From a virus, in the IMG/VR virus record IMGVR_UViG_3300010370_000187, positions 1-27,592 of that record: a stretch of 27,592 bases of DNA; one strand, given 5' to 3'. Shown here piece by piece: positions 20,658-27,592 of the stretch (its first letter is position 1; every line of letters starts with the position of its first letter). The translations under genes were made by a program, and so were the position numbers. The notes beneath the pieces were generated by a model that did not search any database, was not told where the DNA came from, and saw nothing but the letters and a program-made list of their open reading frames with translations.

Positions 20658-21008
20658 GTGAAGACCATGTCGGAAAAGACCAAGCGATATTTGCAGGCGC
20701 TGCAGGATCACCCAGAGGCGACTGTGAACAGTTTGGCCCAGAAGCACAAGATTGCTGTGGGTTACGCGTACAAGTTAGCCAAGAAGGTGCGCGGAGCCCC
20801 GGTCTCTGCGGTTGTCAACGAAATTCAGGTTGGCGGGGAGCACTACAAGAAGAATGCGGTGCAGCCGTGGGACTACATCGTCAGCAATGAGTTGGGCTAT
20901 TTGGAGGGCAACATTGTCAAATATGTGACCCGCTGGAAGAGCAAGGGTGGCAGGCAGGACCTTGAGAAGGCCCGCCACTATTTGGACAAGCTGCTCGAAG
21001 TGGCTTGA
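20658..21008 (+). CDS. HTH-DUF3310 fusion protein
   Basis: 116 residues with a GTG start at 20658, which has AAGGAG 7 bases upstream; the ATG at 20667 would be too far from it. Residues 1-45 carry a helix-turn-helix-like segment (NSLAQKHKIAVGYAYKLAKK). Residues 55-115 form a DUF3310 domain: QVGGEHYKKNAVQPWDYI, then GNIVKYVTRWKSKGGRQDLE. DUF3310 is common in phages, with a proposed link to nucleotide metabolism; the function is open. The N-terminal helix-turn-helix is less usual. It ends the rightward operon, tail to tail with polA with no gap. Confidence 0.8.
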   Translation: MKTMSEKTKRYLQALQDHPEATVNSLAQKHKIAVGYAYKLAKKVRGAPVSAVVNEIQVGGEHYKKNAVQPWDYIVSNELGYLEGNIVKYVTRWKSKGGRQDLEKARHYLDKLLEVA

Positions 21009-22874
21009 TTATTTGGCCTCGCCCCAGTTCGGTCCGACTTCCACGTCGCACCGGCTGGGGACCTCGAGGCGAACGCATTCGGCCATGATTTTGGCCGCTT
21101 CCTGGGCCTCTTCCCGGGATTTGACGCTGATGACCACTTCATCGTGGACCTGCAGCAAGAGTTTGAAGCCTGCTTTGTGCAGCGCCACCATCCCCGCCTT
21201 GGTTTGATCGGCAGCGGACCCTTGGATGAGGCGGTTTAGCCCCTTGTAGGTGCCGGCGCGCTTGATCCGTTGGCCGTATTCCATGATGGCCTGTTCGCGG
21301 GGCAGTGCTTTGTTGACGCCCCATTCGACGGGTTCCCACAGGGGGAAGCGGCATTTTCTTCCCAGCAGGGTGCGGATCGAGCCGCCCGAGGCGGGGTGGT
21401 CGATTCTTTTCATCACGGCGTTGACGGTCCCCTTCAGGAAGGGGACTTTGATGTGGAAGCGGTTGATCAGTTCGCTGGCCTCTTCGACGTCCAAATCCAA
21501 CTGGGTGGCCAGTTTGTTTTTGCCCATGCCATACATGAGGCCCAGGCCAATGGTCTTGGCGGCTTTGCGTTTGATGCCGGCCATGTCGGCCACCATCTGG
21601 TGGAAATCGGTGTTGGGGTCCTGACGGTAGGCCTCGACCATTTTTTCTGCGCCTGGCAGCTCCAGGAGGTTGGCGTAGTGGACCAGGAGCCGCGGTTCTT
21701 GGGAGGAGAAATCGTTGCTGGCCCAGAGGTCGCCTTCTTCGGGCAGGAAGAGGCCGCGGACCATGGGCCCGATGATTTCGTGCCTGGCGGGGACCTGCTG
21801 CAGGTTAGGGCTGGCGGCGGACAGCCGGCCGGTGACCGTACCGCCGTCGTCGGAGCGCAGTTGGTTGAAATGGCAATGGATGCGCCCGGTCTTGGCGCTG
21901 AAATTCAGGTATGGCTCCAGAAAGGTGCTGTGCGTCTTGTTGGTTTCCCGGGCCTCGACGATGAGTTTGGCGATGGGGTGCTGGCAGGAGTCCAGAAACC
22001 CCTTGGTGAAACTGGGCAGGCCGTTCTCGGTCTTGGTGTAGGGTATGGACAGTTTGTCGAAGGCTGCGGCGATGCTCTTGGCGGCCCAGATGTCCACGCC
22101 GAAACCCACAGTATTGCGCAGGGTGTCCAGGAGCTGATTTTCTTGCTTGCGCAGCTGGCTAATCAGTTCCTCGCACCGCGGCCGGTTGAACCTGACGCCC
22201 CGGCGGGTCATCTCGATCAGCACCGGCAGGACGTTTGTTTCGAGCTCGAAGATGGATTCGACTTCTTCCCTGCGGAGCAAAATCTTGAATTGCTGCCACA
22301 GTTTCAACGTCAGCGCGGCGTCCTGCTCGGCGTACTCTCCGACGTACATGGCCGGGAGTTTCCAGAGTTCTTTTTTGGGGTGGACGCCGAAATCGGCTGC
22401 GGCCTGCTTGAGGCCCTGCTCGGACTTGACTTCCTTGAGGTAGTCGAAGCCAAGGGCGTTGAGGCTGTAGGAGAACCGGTTTTCATCAAGAAGCGGTGCA
22501 GCGAGCATCGTGTCGTAGATGCGGCCGTTGATGGTGAATCCAGCGGCGCCCAACCAGCCGGCGTCGTAGGCGGCGTTGTGCATGATTTTGTCCGCGGGCG
22601 TGGCCAGTACGTCTTTAATCCACCGTTCCACAAGGCCACGATCAAGATTGCCGCCGCCCCCATGAGCGACTGGGAAATACCCAGCCCAGCCGTCCACAGC
22701 GACAGCGTAACCAACGATAAAGCCATCGTTGCGAGGCCAACCGGGACCCATAGACTCCATGTTGGGATCGCATGTTTCAAGGTCAATTGCAATCTCCTTG
22801 GCAGCTGAGAGGTTGGGGAACACTTCCGGCGCAACCCATTCGACGTTGGCCGGGAAAAGGGATTTGATGTTCAA
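21009..22874 (-). CDS. polA: DNA polymerase I family (PolA) with 3'-5' exonuclease
   Basis: 621 residues. The exonuclease domain has IAIDLETCDP (Exo I), HNAAYDAGWL (Exo II) and YAEQDAALTL (Exo III). The polymerase domain has motif A NDFSSQEPRLLVHYA, motif B RKAAKTIGLGLMYGMG and motif C LLLQVHDEVV. There is no 5' nuclease domain, as is usual for phage PolA. In motif B the position equal to E. coli F762 is Leu. The start is TTG at 22874, with AAGGA 7 bases upstream; the next ATG (codon 40) would remove Exo I. It overlaps the helicase stop by 4 bases and is the likely replicative polymerase. Confidence 0.92.
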   Translation of the reverse strand: MNIKSLFPANVEWVAPEVFPNLSAAKEIAIDLETCDPNMESMGPGWPRNDGFIVGYAVAVDGWAGYFPVAHGGGGNLDRGLVERWIKDVLATPADKIMHNAAYDAGWLGAAGFTINGRIYDTMLAAPLLDENRFSYSLNALGFDYLKEVKSEQGLKQAAADFGVHPKKELWKLPAMYVGEYAEQDAALTLKLWQQFKILLRREEVESIFELETNVLPVLIEMTRRGVRFNRPRCEELISQLRKQENQLLDTLRNTVGFGVDIWAAKSIAAAFDKLSIPYTKTENGLPSFTKGFLDSCQHPIAKLIVEARETNKTHSTFLEPYLNFSAKTGRIHCHFNQLRSDDGGTVTGRLSAASPNLQQVPARHEIIGPMVRGLFLPEEGDLWASNDFSSQEPRLLVHYANLLELPGAEKMVEAYRQDPNTDFHQMVADMAGIKRKAAKTIGLGLMYGMGKNKLATQLDLDVEEASELINRFHIKVPFLKGTVNAVMKRIDHPASGGSIRTLLGRKCRFPLWEPVEWGVNKALPREQAIMEYGQRIKRAGTYKGLNRLIQGSAADQTKAGMVALHKAGFKLLLQVHDEVVISVKSREEAQEAAKIMAECVRLEVPSRCDVEVGPNWGEAK

Positions 22875-24373
22875 AGCCGGAATCCTTTTTCTTGATGCTT
22901 TGGAAGAATCAGGTGCAGCGTCTTTTTAGCCCGTGTGACACCCACGTAGAACAGCCGGTGGATGTTGTCGGCGTTGGCCGCATACTCCAGCGCGAATTTA
23001 GGACTCAGGTCCATCATCAGCATGACGTTGTCCGCCTCGCCCCCTTTGGCGCCATGGATGGTTGAGAGCCTGATCCTGGGGGACTCGGACAGTTTGGTTC
23101 CCCGCCGCAGCAGGGCGATGAGGTATTCCCGTTTGTCGTCCGGAATCCTGGTCAGGGCCGCATGCCAGACCACGTCTGTTTGCAGTCCAAAGTGCTTCTG
23201 CAGCGTTTCCAGGCTGTAACTCTGGGTTGCCTCGCCAGTCTTGAATGTCTTGAAGCCCCGGGCCACGGCGCTTGTGTCGAGATACTTGTAAACGTTTTTG
23301 ACGGCCTCGCCGTAGATGGTCAGGCCCTTGCGGAGCTTTTCCCAGTCCGCCACGGCGTGGGCGATGTTGGCGGACAGGGACGGGATGCCGTTTCTTTCAA
23401 ACAGCATGCCCAGGCTTTTCAGCCATTCGTGGACGGGGTTGAGCATGTAGTTGGTTGAGGCCATGAGCAGCCATTGGCCTTCGACCACGGGCACGTCCTC
23501 GAAACGGTAGTACGTCTTGACCTCCCCGTCGAAGTCTCGAGGGCGCCAGACTTTTTCTTGCCGCTCGTGGATTCTGGTGACGATGTTGTTGGCCAGTCGG
23601 TGGACGTTTGCCGGCACCCGGTAGGACTGCTCGAGGACGGTGATGCGCCCGCGGAAGGACAAGAAACTCTTGACATCGGCGCCAGCCCAAGTGAATACTG
23701 CCTGATCGTCGTCCCCGGCGAGGAAGACTCTTTTCGCCCGATTTGCCAGGGCTTCGACTAAATTCCACTGAAGTCGGCTCAGGTCCTGGGCCTCGTCCAC
23801 GATCAGGACTTCAAGTTCAGGGAGCCGATCCGATTCCAAGACGGCCAGCTCCAGCAGGTCGGTGAAATCCAGCAGGTAGTGGGAGTTTTTGTAGTGCCGG
23901 TATGTCCGCTCTACAAACTCAAAATGGTGCCACTCAATGTCCAGGCCGCTGCGGTTGTAGTGTTCCCGCAGGTCAACCCCGCGGATTCTGGCCAGGTTGA
24001 TTTCGTTGAGGATGGGGTTGTCGGCCTTGACAAAGGACTCCTCTTCGTCGCTGGACAGGTTGAGTTCGATGCCTGCCTGCTGGGCAAATTCTTTGTAATT
24101 CTCTGCCTGCATGATGTCCTCGGTCCTTGTGCCGAGGATGTGGAAGGCCAGGGAATGCAGCGTACGGAAGTAGGGAAAGTCTGTACGCGGGTTGAGCCTT
24201 GGGAACTTGGCCACGGCGCGGTCCCGGGCTTCGTTGGCGGCTTTTCTGGTGAATGAAAAGTAGCCAATTTCCAGGGGCGAGACGCCGCCGGCCAATTCCT
24301 GTTCGACGACGTTGAGCAAGTAGGTTGTCTTGCCGGCGCCTGGCGGACCGAAGATTTTGTTGACTTCAGTCAT
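22871..24373 (-). CDS. UvrD/Rep-family superfamily 1 helicase
   Basis: 500 residues from the ATG at 24373; a longer frame upstream lies over the previous gene. Motifs in order are GPPGAGKTTYL (Walker A), FSFTRKAANEARDRA (Ia), LIVDEAQDLS (II), FLAGDDDQAVFTWAGAD (III), LEQSYRVP (IV), RIRLSTIHGAKGGEADNV (V) and LFYVGVTRAKKTLHLI (VI). All key residues are present. It is smaller than UvrD or Rep (about 700), with short 1B and 2B insertions. It likely unwinds DNA ahead of or behind PolA; no DnaB-type helicase is seen in the window. It overlaps the small upstream gene by 8 bases. Confidence 0.9.
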   Translation of the reverse strand: MTEVNKIFGPPGAGKTTYLLNVVEQELAGGVSPLEIGYFSFTRKAANEARDRAVAKFPRLNPRTDFPYFRTLHSLAFHILGTRTEDIMQAENYKEFAQQAGIELNLSSDEEESFVKADNPILNEINLARIRGVDLREHYNRSGLDIEWHHFEFVERTYRHYKNSHYLLDFTDLLELAVLESDRLPELEVLIVDEAQDLSRLQWNLVEALANRAKRVFLAGDDDQAVFTWAGADVKSFLSFRGRITVLEQSYRVPANVHRLANNIVTRIHERQEKVWRPRDFDGEVKTYYRFEDVPVVEGQWLLMASTNYMLNPVHEWLKSLGMLFERNGIPSLSANIAHAVADWEKLRKGLTIYGEAVKNVYKYLDTSAVARGFKTFKTGEATQSYSLETLQKHFGLQTDVVWHAALTRIPDDKREYLIALLRRGTKLSESPRIRLSTIHGAKGGEADNVMLMMDLSPKFALEYAANADNIHRLFYVGVTRAKKTLHLILPKHQEKGFRL

Positions 24374-24608
24374 CGAAGTCCCAGAAGTCCTGCGTCCACA
24401 CGATGACGGGGGTGTCAATCCCCACGTAGGCGCCTTCAATGTTGAATTCGATGAATTCTCGAGCCTCTTCGCTGTTCATGCCGTCCCGCATGAGGTTTTC
24501 GCGGATGACTTCAGCGTCGTAGACCAGTACTTCTACGCGGCCGTGCTCCCGGTTCCAGATGAGGCCTGGGCCCAAAATTGCGTTGTCGTGTCCATCAATT
24601 TTCAACAT
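24366..24608 (-). CDS. Small conserved phage protein of the replication block
   Basis: 80 residues from the ATG at 24608 (TGATG overlap with the primase stop), with GGGAG 9 bases upstream. It reads MLKIDGHDNAILGPGLIWNR, then EEAREFIEFNIEGAYVGIDT. I know this pattern from many phages, always near replication genes. It ends in an acidic, Trp-containing tail (WTQDFWDFDD). Function unknown. Confidence 0.72.
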   Translation of the reverse strand: MLKIDGHDNAILGPGLIWNREHGRVEVLVYDAEVIRENLMRDGMNSEEAREFIEFNIEGAYVGIDTPVIVWTQDFWDFDD

Positions 24609-26137
24609 CAGAACGGACTCCCTTCTCTGCTGGTCTGGGTTGTAAATGGCGCATCTTGTTTGGCAAATATTGGGATTCGCCAACACCGGATGGTGCGCCC
24701 CTTGAGAAACAGGCTGATGGGCTCACCGCCCAGGTCTCGAAGCCTTTGCGCCATCTTAGGGGCAGACATGCCCTTGAAGTTGTTTCTCGTCAAGTGGGCC
24801 TCGAGGTCTTTCATCCTGAAGTAGGTCTTTGCCTCTTCATCATCGGTCCACGGGCGACCCATGATGATTTCATCCCGATCCATGGCCTGCTGCATGTGGG
24901 TCGTGAATTCTTCGAGCAGGTCCATGAAGCGTCCAGTCACGCTGGTGTCCTCGCTGGCTTCGCTGATCTGCTCGGTTTCCACCATCTCCTTCAACAGGGC
25001 GTTTAGAAGGTGTTCCCAGTCCTGTTTCCGTAGCGTTGGGGGAAGAACGTTAAGTTTTTCCACGCAGGCTTTTTGAAAGGCAGCCTGCATAAACAGACTG
25101 TCGGTGTCAAGTTCCAAGCGACGGCCGTTAACGTCAAGAAACCACAGCGGCGGCTCGCTGGCATATTTGGACAGGGAAGCGATTTGTGGAGCGTCTGGGC
25201 CTGCAGAACCAATTCCAAACTTGCGGGTACGGCACAGCCCGCTGTTGCAGAACGAATTGAGCGGCGCATCTTTGCACTTGTAGTTGTAGTCTTTTTTCCC
25301 AACCTGCTTGATCACGAGTTGGACTTCATTGTTTGGCAGCGGCGGGCTCACATACTTGATGTTGTGCTCCACCAGCCTGTCTTCCCACGCCGCGGGGAAC
25401 GCGCGCTTTAAGAAAATTCCTACGTTGAACAGGGTGTTGTTCCTACCGCCTTCCGGAATCCCTTGCGAACATAGCGCCTGCAGACATGGCGGCCCGTCTT
25501 TGATGGGAGAGTCAGGTGCCTTCGGCGGATCAGGAAAAGCCGAAATCGACTCTTGAACATTGGCCTGCCAAAGCTCATAAAACTCCTCCAGAGTTGCGGC
25601 GCTGCCGTCAGGCTTGATGGCGTAGCGCGTTCCACGATCCCCGCCGAAATAGGGCAGGTTCAAGAAGTTGCCGGTGTCTCCCCGGTCCACGAGGATTTCG
25701 GCCTGCTTGGGGAATATTTCCCGGCCTGCTTCGCCCAGGAGGGCCGCGGAGTTCTTGAGGTACTGCTGGAATTCTCGAGCGGGCTGTGGTTCTTTCGTGA
25801 ACAGAAAGACGTGGGCGCCGCCGGACTTGCTGCGGCACACCACGAGCGGGAGTTTGAGTTGGGCTATTTTTTCAACCAGCCCCTTATGGTCAAGAGGATA
25901 CTGATCGATGTCAATGCAGCCCCAAATGCAACTGTTGTCAGCGCGAATAGGGATGATGCCAAGGGAAGGCTCGACGCCATCAAGATGCTTCTCCCACAGG
26001 TCATCTGTTGGGGGCTTCCTAACCACGGTGGCCTGACCGGCCTGCTTTCCATCTCCACGTTCTGCCTTGATTTTGTATGTGCCGTATGCGATGTCCAGGC
26101 CATTGAAGATGGCCTTGAACTTGGTGATGTCGGTCAT
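24608..26137 (-). CDS. Archaeo-eukaryotic-type primase (AEP) with C-terminal PriCT-like part
   Basis: 509 residues, start ATG with GAGGG 5 bases upstream. The AEP catalytic core is visible: WGCIDIDQYP (the D-x-D metal pair), CRSKSGGAHVFLF (Ser-x-His type motif) and FLNLPYFGGDRGTRYA. The second half has GGRNNTLFNVGIFLKR and a Cys cluster around YKCKDAPLNSFCNSGLC, resembling PriCT and zinc-binding regions of phage and plasmid primases. It should make primers for PolA. No DnaG-like zinc-binding or TOPRIM motifs are present. The last 80 residues have a helical HTH-like run (MSAPKMAQRLRDL). Confidence 0.8.
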   Translation of the reverse strand: MTDITKFKAIFNGLDIAYGTYKIKAERGDGKQAGQATVVRKPPTDDLWEKHLDGVEPSLGIIPIRADNSCIWGCIDIDQYPLDHKGLVEKIAQLKLPLVVCRSKSGGAHVFLFTKEPQPAREFQQYLKNSAALLGEAGREIFPKQAEILVDRGDTGNFLNLPYFGGDRGTRYAIKPDGSAATLEEFYELWQANVQESISAFPDPPKAPDSPIKDGPPCLQALCSQGIPEGGRNNTLFNVGIFLKRAFPAAWEDRLVEHNIKYVSPPLPNNEVQLVIKQVGKKDYNYKCKDAPLNSFCNSGLCRTRKFGIGSAGPDAPQIASLSKYASEPPLWFLDVNGRRLELDTDSLFMQAAFQKACVEKLNVLPPTLRKQDWEHLLNALLKEMVETEQISEASEDTSVTGRFMDLLEEFTTHMQQAMDRDEIIMGRPWTDDEEAKTYFRMKDLEAHLTRNNFKGMSAPKMAQRLRDLGGEPISLFLKGRTIRCWRIPIFAKQDAPFTTQTSREGSPF

Positions 26138-26151
26138 GCTTACCCTCTATG

Positions 26152-26178
26152 AAAAAGGGGTGGGGGTTGCCCCACCCC
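26152..26178 (-). terminator. Intrinsic terminator between the SSB-like gene and the primase gene
   Basis: On the minus strand GGGGTGGGG pairs with CCCCACCCC around CAAC, followed by TTTTTC. It lies 6 bases past the SSB stop and 15 bases before the primase start. It may reduce primase transcription relative to SSB. Confidence 0.8.
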
Positions 26179-26183
26179 CGTCA

Positions 26184-26948
26184 TCAGAACGGAACGTCGA
26201 TAGAAGAGCCCTGTTCAGTCTCGTGCTTGACCTTCACTTGCCCGCTGTTGATTTGCTCAGCGAACGCCTTGGCGGCCATGTAGGTGTTGCGGTCGGTAAC
26301 TGGACCAATCTTCTCGATTTCCCAGCCATACCACTTCCCCTTGTCGTTGGACTCGGCCTGCGAGGTGAGGCGATAGAGGTGGCTATACATCGGCGGCGTA
26401 TACGGGCCGTTGGCTCCCATGAGTTTGGTGGACATCATCATGCTGTTCCACTTGCGGCTTTTCTTGAGCTGCGTGGACTTCATGGTGATGAGCGCCGGCT
26501 CAGGAATGCCGTTGTCCCCAAGGATCATCACGTAGTGGTTGGCCGTGTTCTCGATGTAGTTGCCGTTGTCCAGGTAATCCTTGTTGTCCTGCGGCTCCCG
26601 GTGGGTGCGGCTCAGGATGTCGCTGGTTGCCGGGTAAATGGCCACGGGGGCCCCTGCACCGCTGCCACGGGGCTGCCATTCAATGTATTGGCGGACATAG
26701 GCGCCCGGGATGACCGTCAGCCCTTTCTTGCCGTCATACAACTGGTTGGTGACCGAATTGATGACCATGCCAGGCATGGCGCCCTCGATCTCGCCCACCT
26801 CCGGGCTCGTGTTGGTCAGAAGGCGCAGGAAGGGAAGAGCGAAGTCCTCCTGGCCCATGCCCTCAAACCCGCTGCGGGCGTCTTGCTCGAAGTCGCCTGC
26901 CAGGACGATTGCGGTTTCTTGCTTTTGTGCAATTTCATTCTTTGCCAT
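26184..26948 (-). CDS. ssDNA-binding-like protein with SSB-type tip
   Basis: 254 residues. The N-terminal part is acidic and Gln-rich. The core has LPFLRLLTNTSPEVGEIEGA, MPGMVINSVTNQLYDGKKGL and SRKWNSMMMSTKL; I recall this arrangement as the phage ssDNA-binding protein family found beside replication genes. The last residues are SSIDVPF, a close match to the SSB tip that recruits partner proteins. It is the second gene of the replication block. The call rests on recall of the family, tip and position. Confidence 0.72.
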   Translation of the reverse strand: MAKNEIAQKQETAIVLAGDFEQDARSGFEGMGQEDFALPFLRLLTNTSPEVGEIEGAMPGMVINSVTNQLYDGKKGLTVIPGAYVRQYIEWQPRGSGAGAPVAIYPATSDILSRTHREPQDNKDYLDNGNYIENTANHYVMILGDNGIPEPALITMKSTQLKKSRKWNSMMMSTKLMGANGPYTPPMYSHLYRLTSQAESNDKGKWYGWEIEKIGPVTDRNTYMAAKAFAEQINSGQVKVKHETEQGSSIDVPF

Positions 26949-26965
26949 GATTCAAGTTCCTTGGT

Positions 26966-27523
26966 TTATGCTGATTTGATGGTCGCCCTTTGGCCGATAT
27001 ACGCGCCAAAGAGGTCTTGGGGGAACGCTTCGCCGCGCTCCACCCGCTCGCGAACCCAGGCCTTGAGGGTCTGGGATTCGATCTTCTGCTCTTGATCAAC
27101 CGGATAGTTTTTCTCGCGCAGTAGATTCAATAGCTCAGCGCACAGGCCGTCTTCGTTCCGGCCGAAGCGCACTGAGACCGTGTTCTTGATGATGTCGTCA
27201 AAGCCGTGCTGGCGCAGCCACTCAAAAGCCTGCGCCCGGTTGTCGGCCTTGATGCTTGCGCTGTAGAAGGGCTTGACATCAATCTGGCTTCCGTCAGCCA
27301 TCGTGAATTTCTTCATGCCCAGTTCTTCAAGTTTGGCGGGGATGGCCTCCTCGAGCAGTTTGCGCTGCTGTTCCTTGCGCTCGCTGATCACACGGTCCAA
27401 GTCCTCAATTTCCTTTTCGAGTTCTTTGGCCCGCTTGGCTAAGGCTCCAACGGACGACAGGTCGTCGTCCTTGACGGTCAGGGCGTTGGCATCCTGCTCA
27501 AACAGGGTGTTCAGGTCATTCAT
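26966..27523 (-). CDS. Conserved phage protein of the replication block, unknown function
   Basis: 185 residues with AAGGAG 6 bases before the ATG. Residues 30-70 are a coiled coil (AKRAKELEKEIEDLDRVISE). The core GMKKFTMADGSQIDVKPFYS and AFEWLRQHGFDDIIKNTVSV is a common phage pattern, ending QTLKAWVRERVERG and DLFGAYIGQRATIK. It is found next to SSB-type genes in many phages. No enzyme motif is visible; it may be a DNA-binding accessory factor or a nuclease inhibitor. Confidence 0.72.
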   Translation of the reverse strand: MNDLNTLFEQDANALTVKDDDLSSVGALAKRAKELEKEIEDLDRVISERKEQQRKLLEEAIPAKLEELGMKKFTMADGSQIDVKPFYSASIKADNRAQAFEWLRQHGFDDIIKNTVSVRFGRNEDGLCAELLNLLREKNYPVDQEQKIESQTLKAWVRERVERGEAFPQDLFGAYIGQRATIKSA

Positions 27524-27592
27524 CCAGCTCTCCTTTCTCGGTGGTGTCGATCAAAATCGGGATGTACAAGCGCTCGCGGCGGTCCCACTTCA
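27516..27592 (-). CDS. C-terminal end of an upstream gene (partial)
   Basis: The minus frame open at the right edge ends at TGA (27518-27516). It codes for 24 visible residues starting KWDRRERLYIPILID and ending KGELDE. It overlaps the next start by 8 bases and its end contains that gene's ribosome-binding site, a typical arrangement in this block. Too short to name. Confidence 0.55.
   Translation of the reverse strand, partial: KWDRRERLYIPILIDTTEKGELDE

Noticed and set aside
21270-22808. 512-residue plus-strand open frame
   Set aside because: It lies wholly opposite polA, which has all exonuclease and polymerase motifs. Long antisense frames are expected in GC-rich genes.
24374-24439. 22-residue extension of the helicase
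   Set aside because: It covers the end of the upstream small gene and has no helicase features; Walker A begins just after the ATG at 24373.
1-27592. tRNA genes, integrase, attachment sites, insertion sequences
   Set aside because: None could be seen: no cloverleaf with a CCA-type end, no recombinase motifs and no terminal inverted repeats with a transposase.

Overview
The window is one segment of a tailed double-stranded DNA phage genome (Caudoviricetes). The gene set includes a large terminase, portal, scaffold, major capsid, virion transglycosylase, PolA-type DNA polymerase, primase, UvrD-like helicase and ssDNA-binding protein. There is no integrase and no host gene. The virion gene order and portal size suggest a short-tailed phage, but no tail gene is visible. 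The host is probably a Gram-negative bacterium, perhaps a Betaproteobacterium. This is inferred from GC richness, the Rap1a/Tai-like protein and the style of the small genes; it is not proven.

Layout. (1) Positions 1-10270, minus strand, are the late virion operon, read right to left: TerL, a 1034-residue transglycosylase/ejection-type protein, portal, a 44-residue basic protein overlapping the portal 3' end, a 60-residue coiled coil, a GroES-like co-chaperonin, a scaffold candidate, a conserved small protein, a decoration candidate, and the major capsid (cut by the window edge). (2) Positions 10271-10631 are non-coding and full of strong hairpins. (3) Positions 10632-15300, minus strand, are an array of small accessory genes: an Api92/YubB-like protein, a DUF932 protein, a small protein ending in an SSB-like DDIPF tip, and a Cys-rich GP88-like protein. 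Seven leaders here repeat one plan: A-tract, sigma70-like promoter with a dyad in or near the spacer, stem-loop, and an AGAAAGGATAGAG ribosome-binding leader. (4) Positions 15348-16673, minus strand, hold a nuclease candidate, the small terminase and a small protein. (5) Positions 16674-17123 are an AT-richer divergent control region with short repeats and two plus-strand promoter candidates. (6) Positions 17124-21008, plus strand, are a tightly overlapping chain of small genes, many with ATGA overlaps. It includes several tiny membrane proteins, a Rap1a/Tai-like exported protein, a zinc-ribbon protein and an HTH-DUF3310 fusion. (7) Positions 21009-27592, minus strand, are the replication block: a DUF-type conserved protein, SSB-like protein, AEP primase, a small protein, SF1 helicase and PolA.

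How it works together. The two outer minus blocks make replication proteins (right) and virions (left). The central blocks look like early host-takeover genes. The strongest candidate for something undescribed is the repeated promoter/stem-loop leader array at 10902-15362. Next are the SSB-tip mimic and the apparently rearranged GP88-like protein. All family names come from reading motifs and recall, without a database search.
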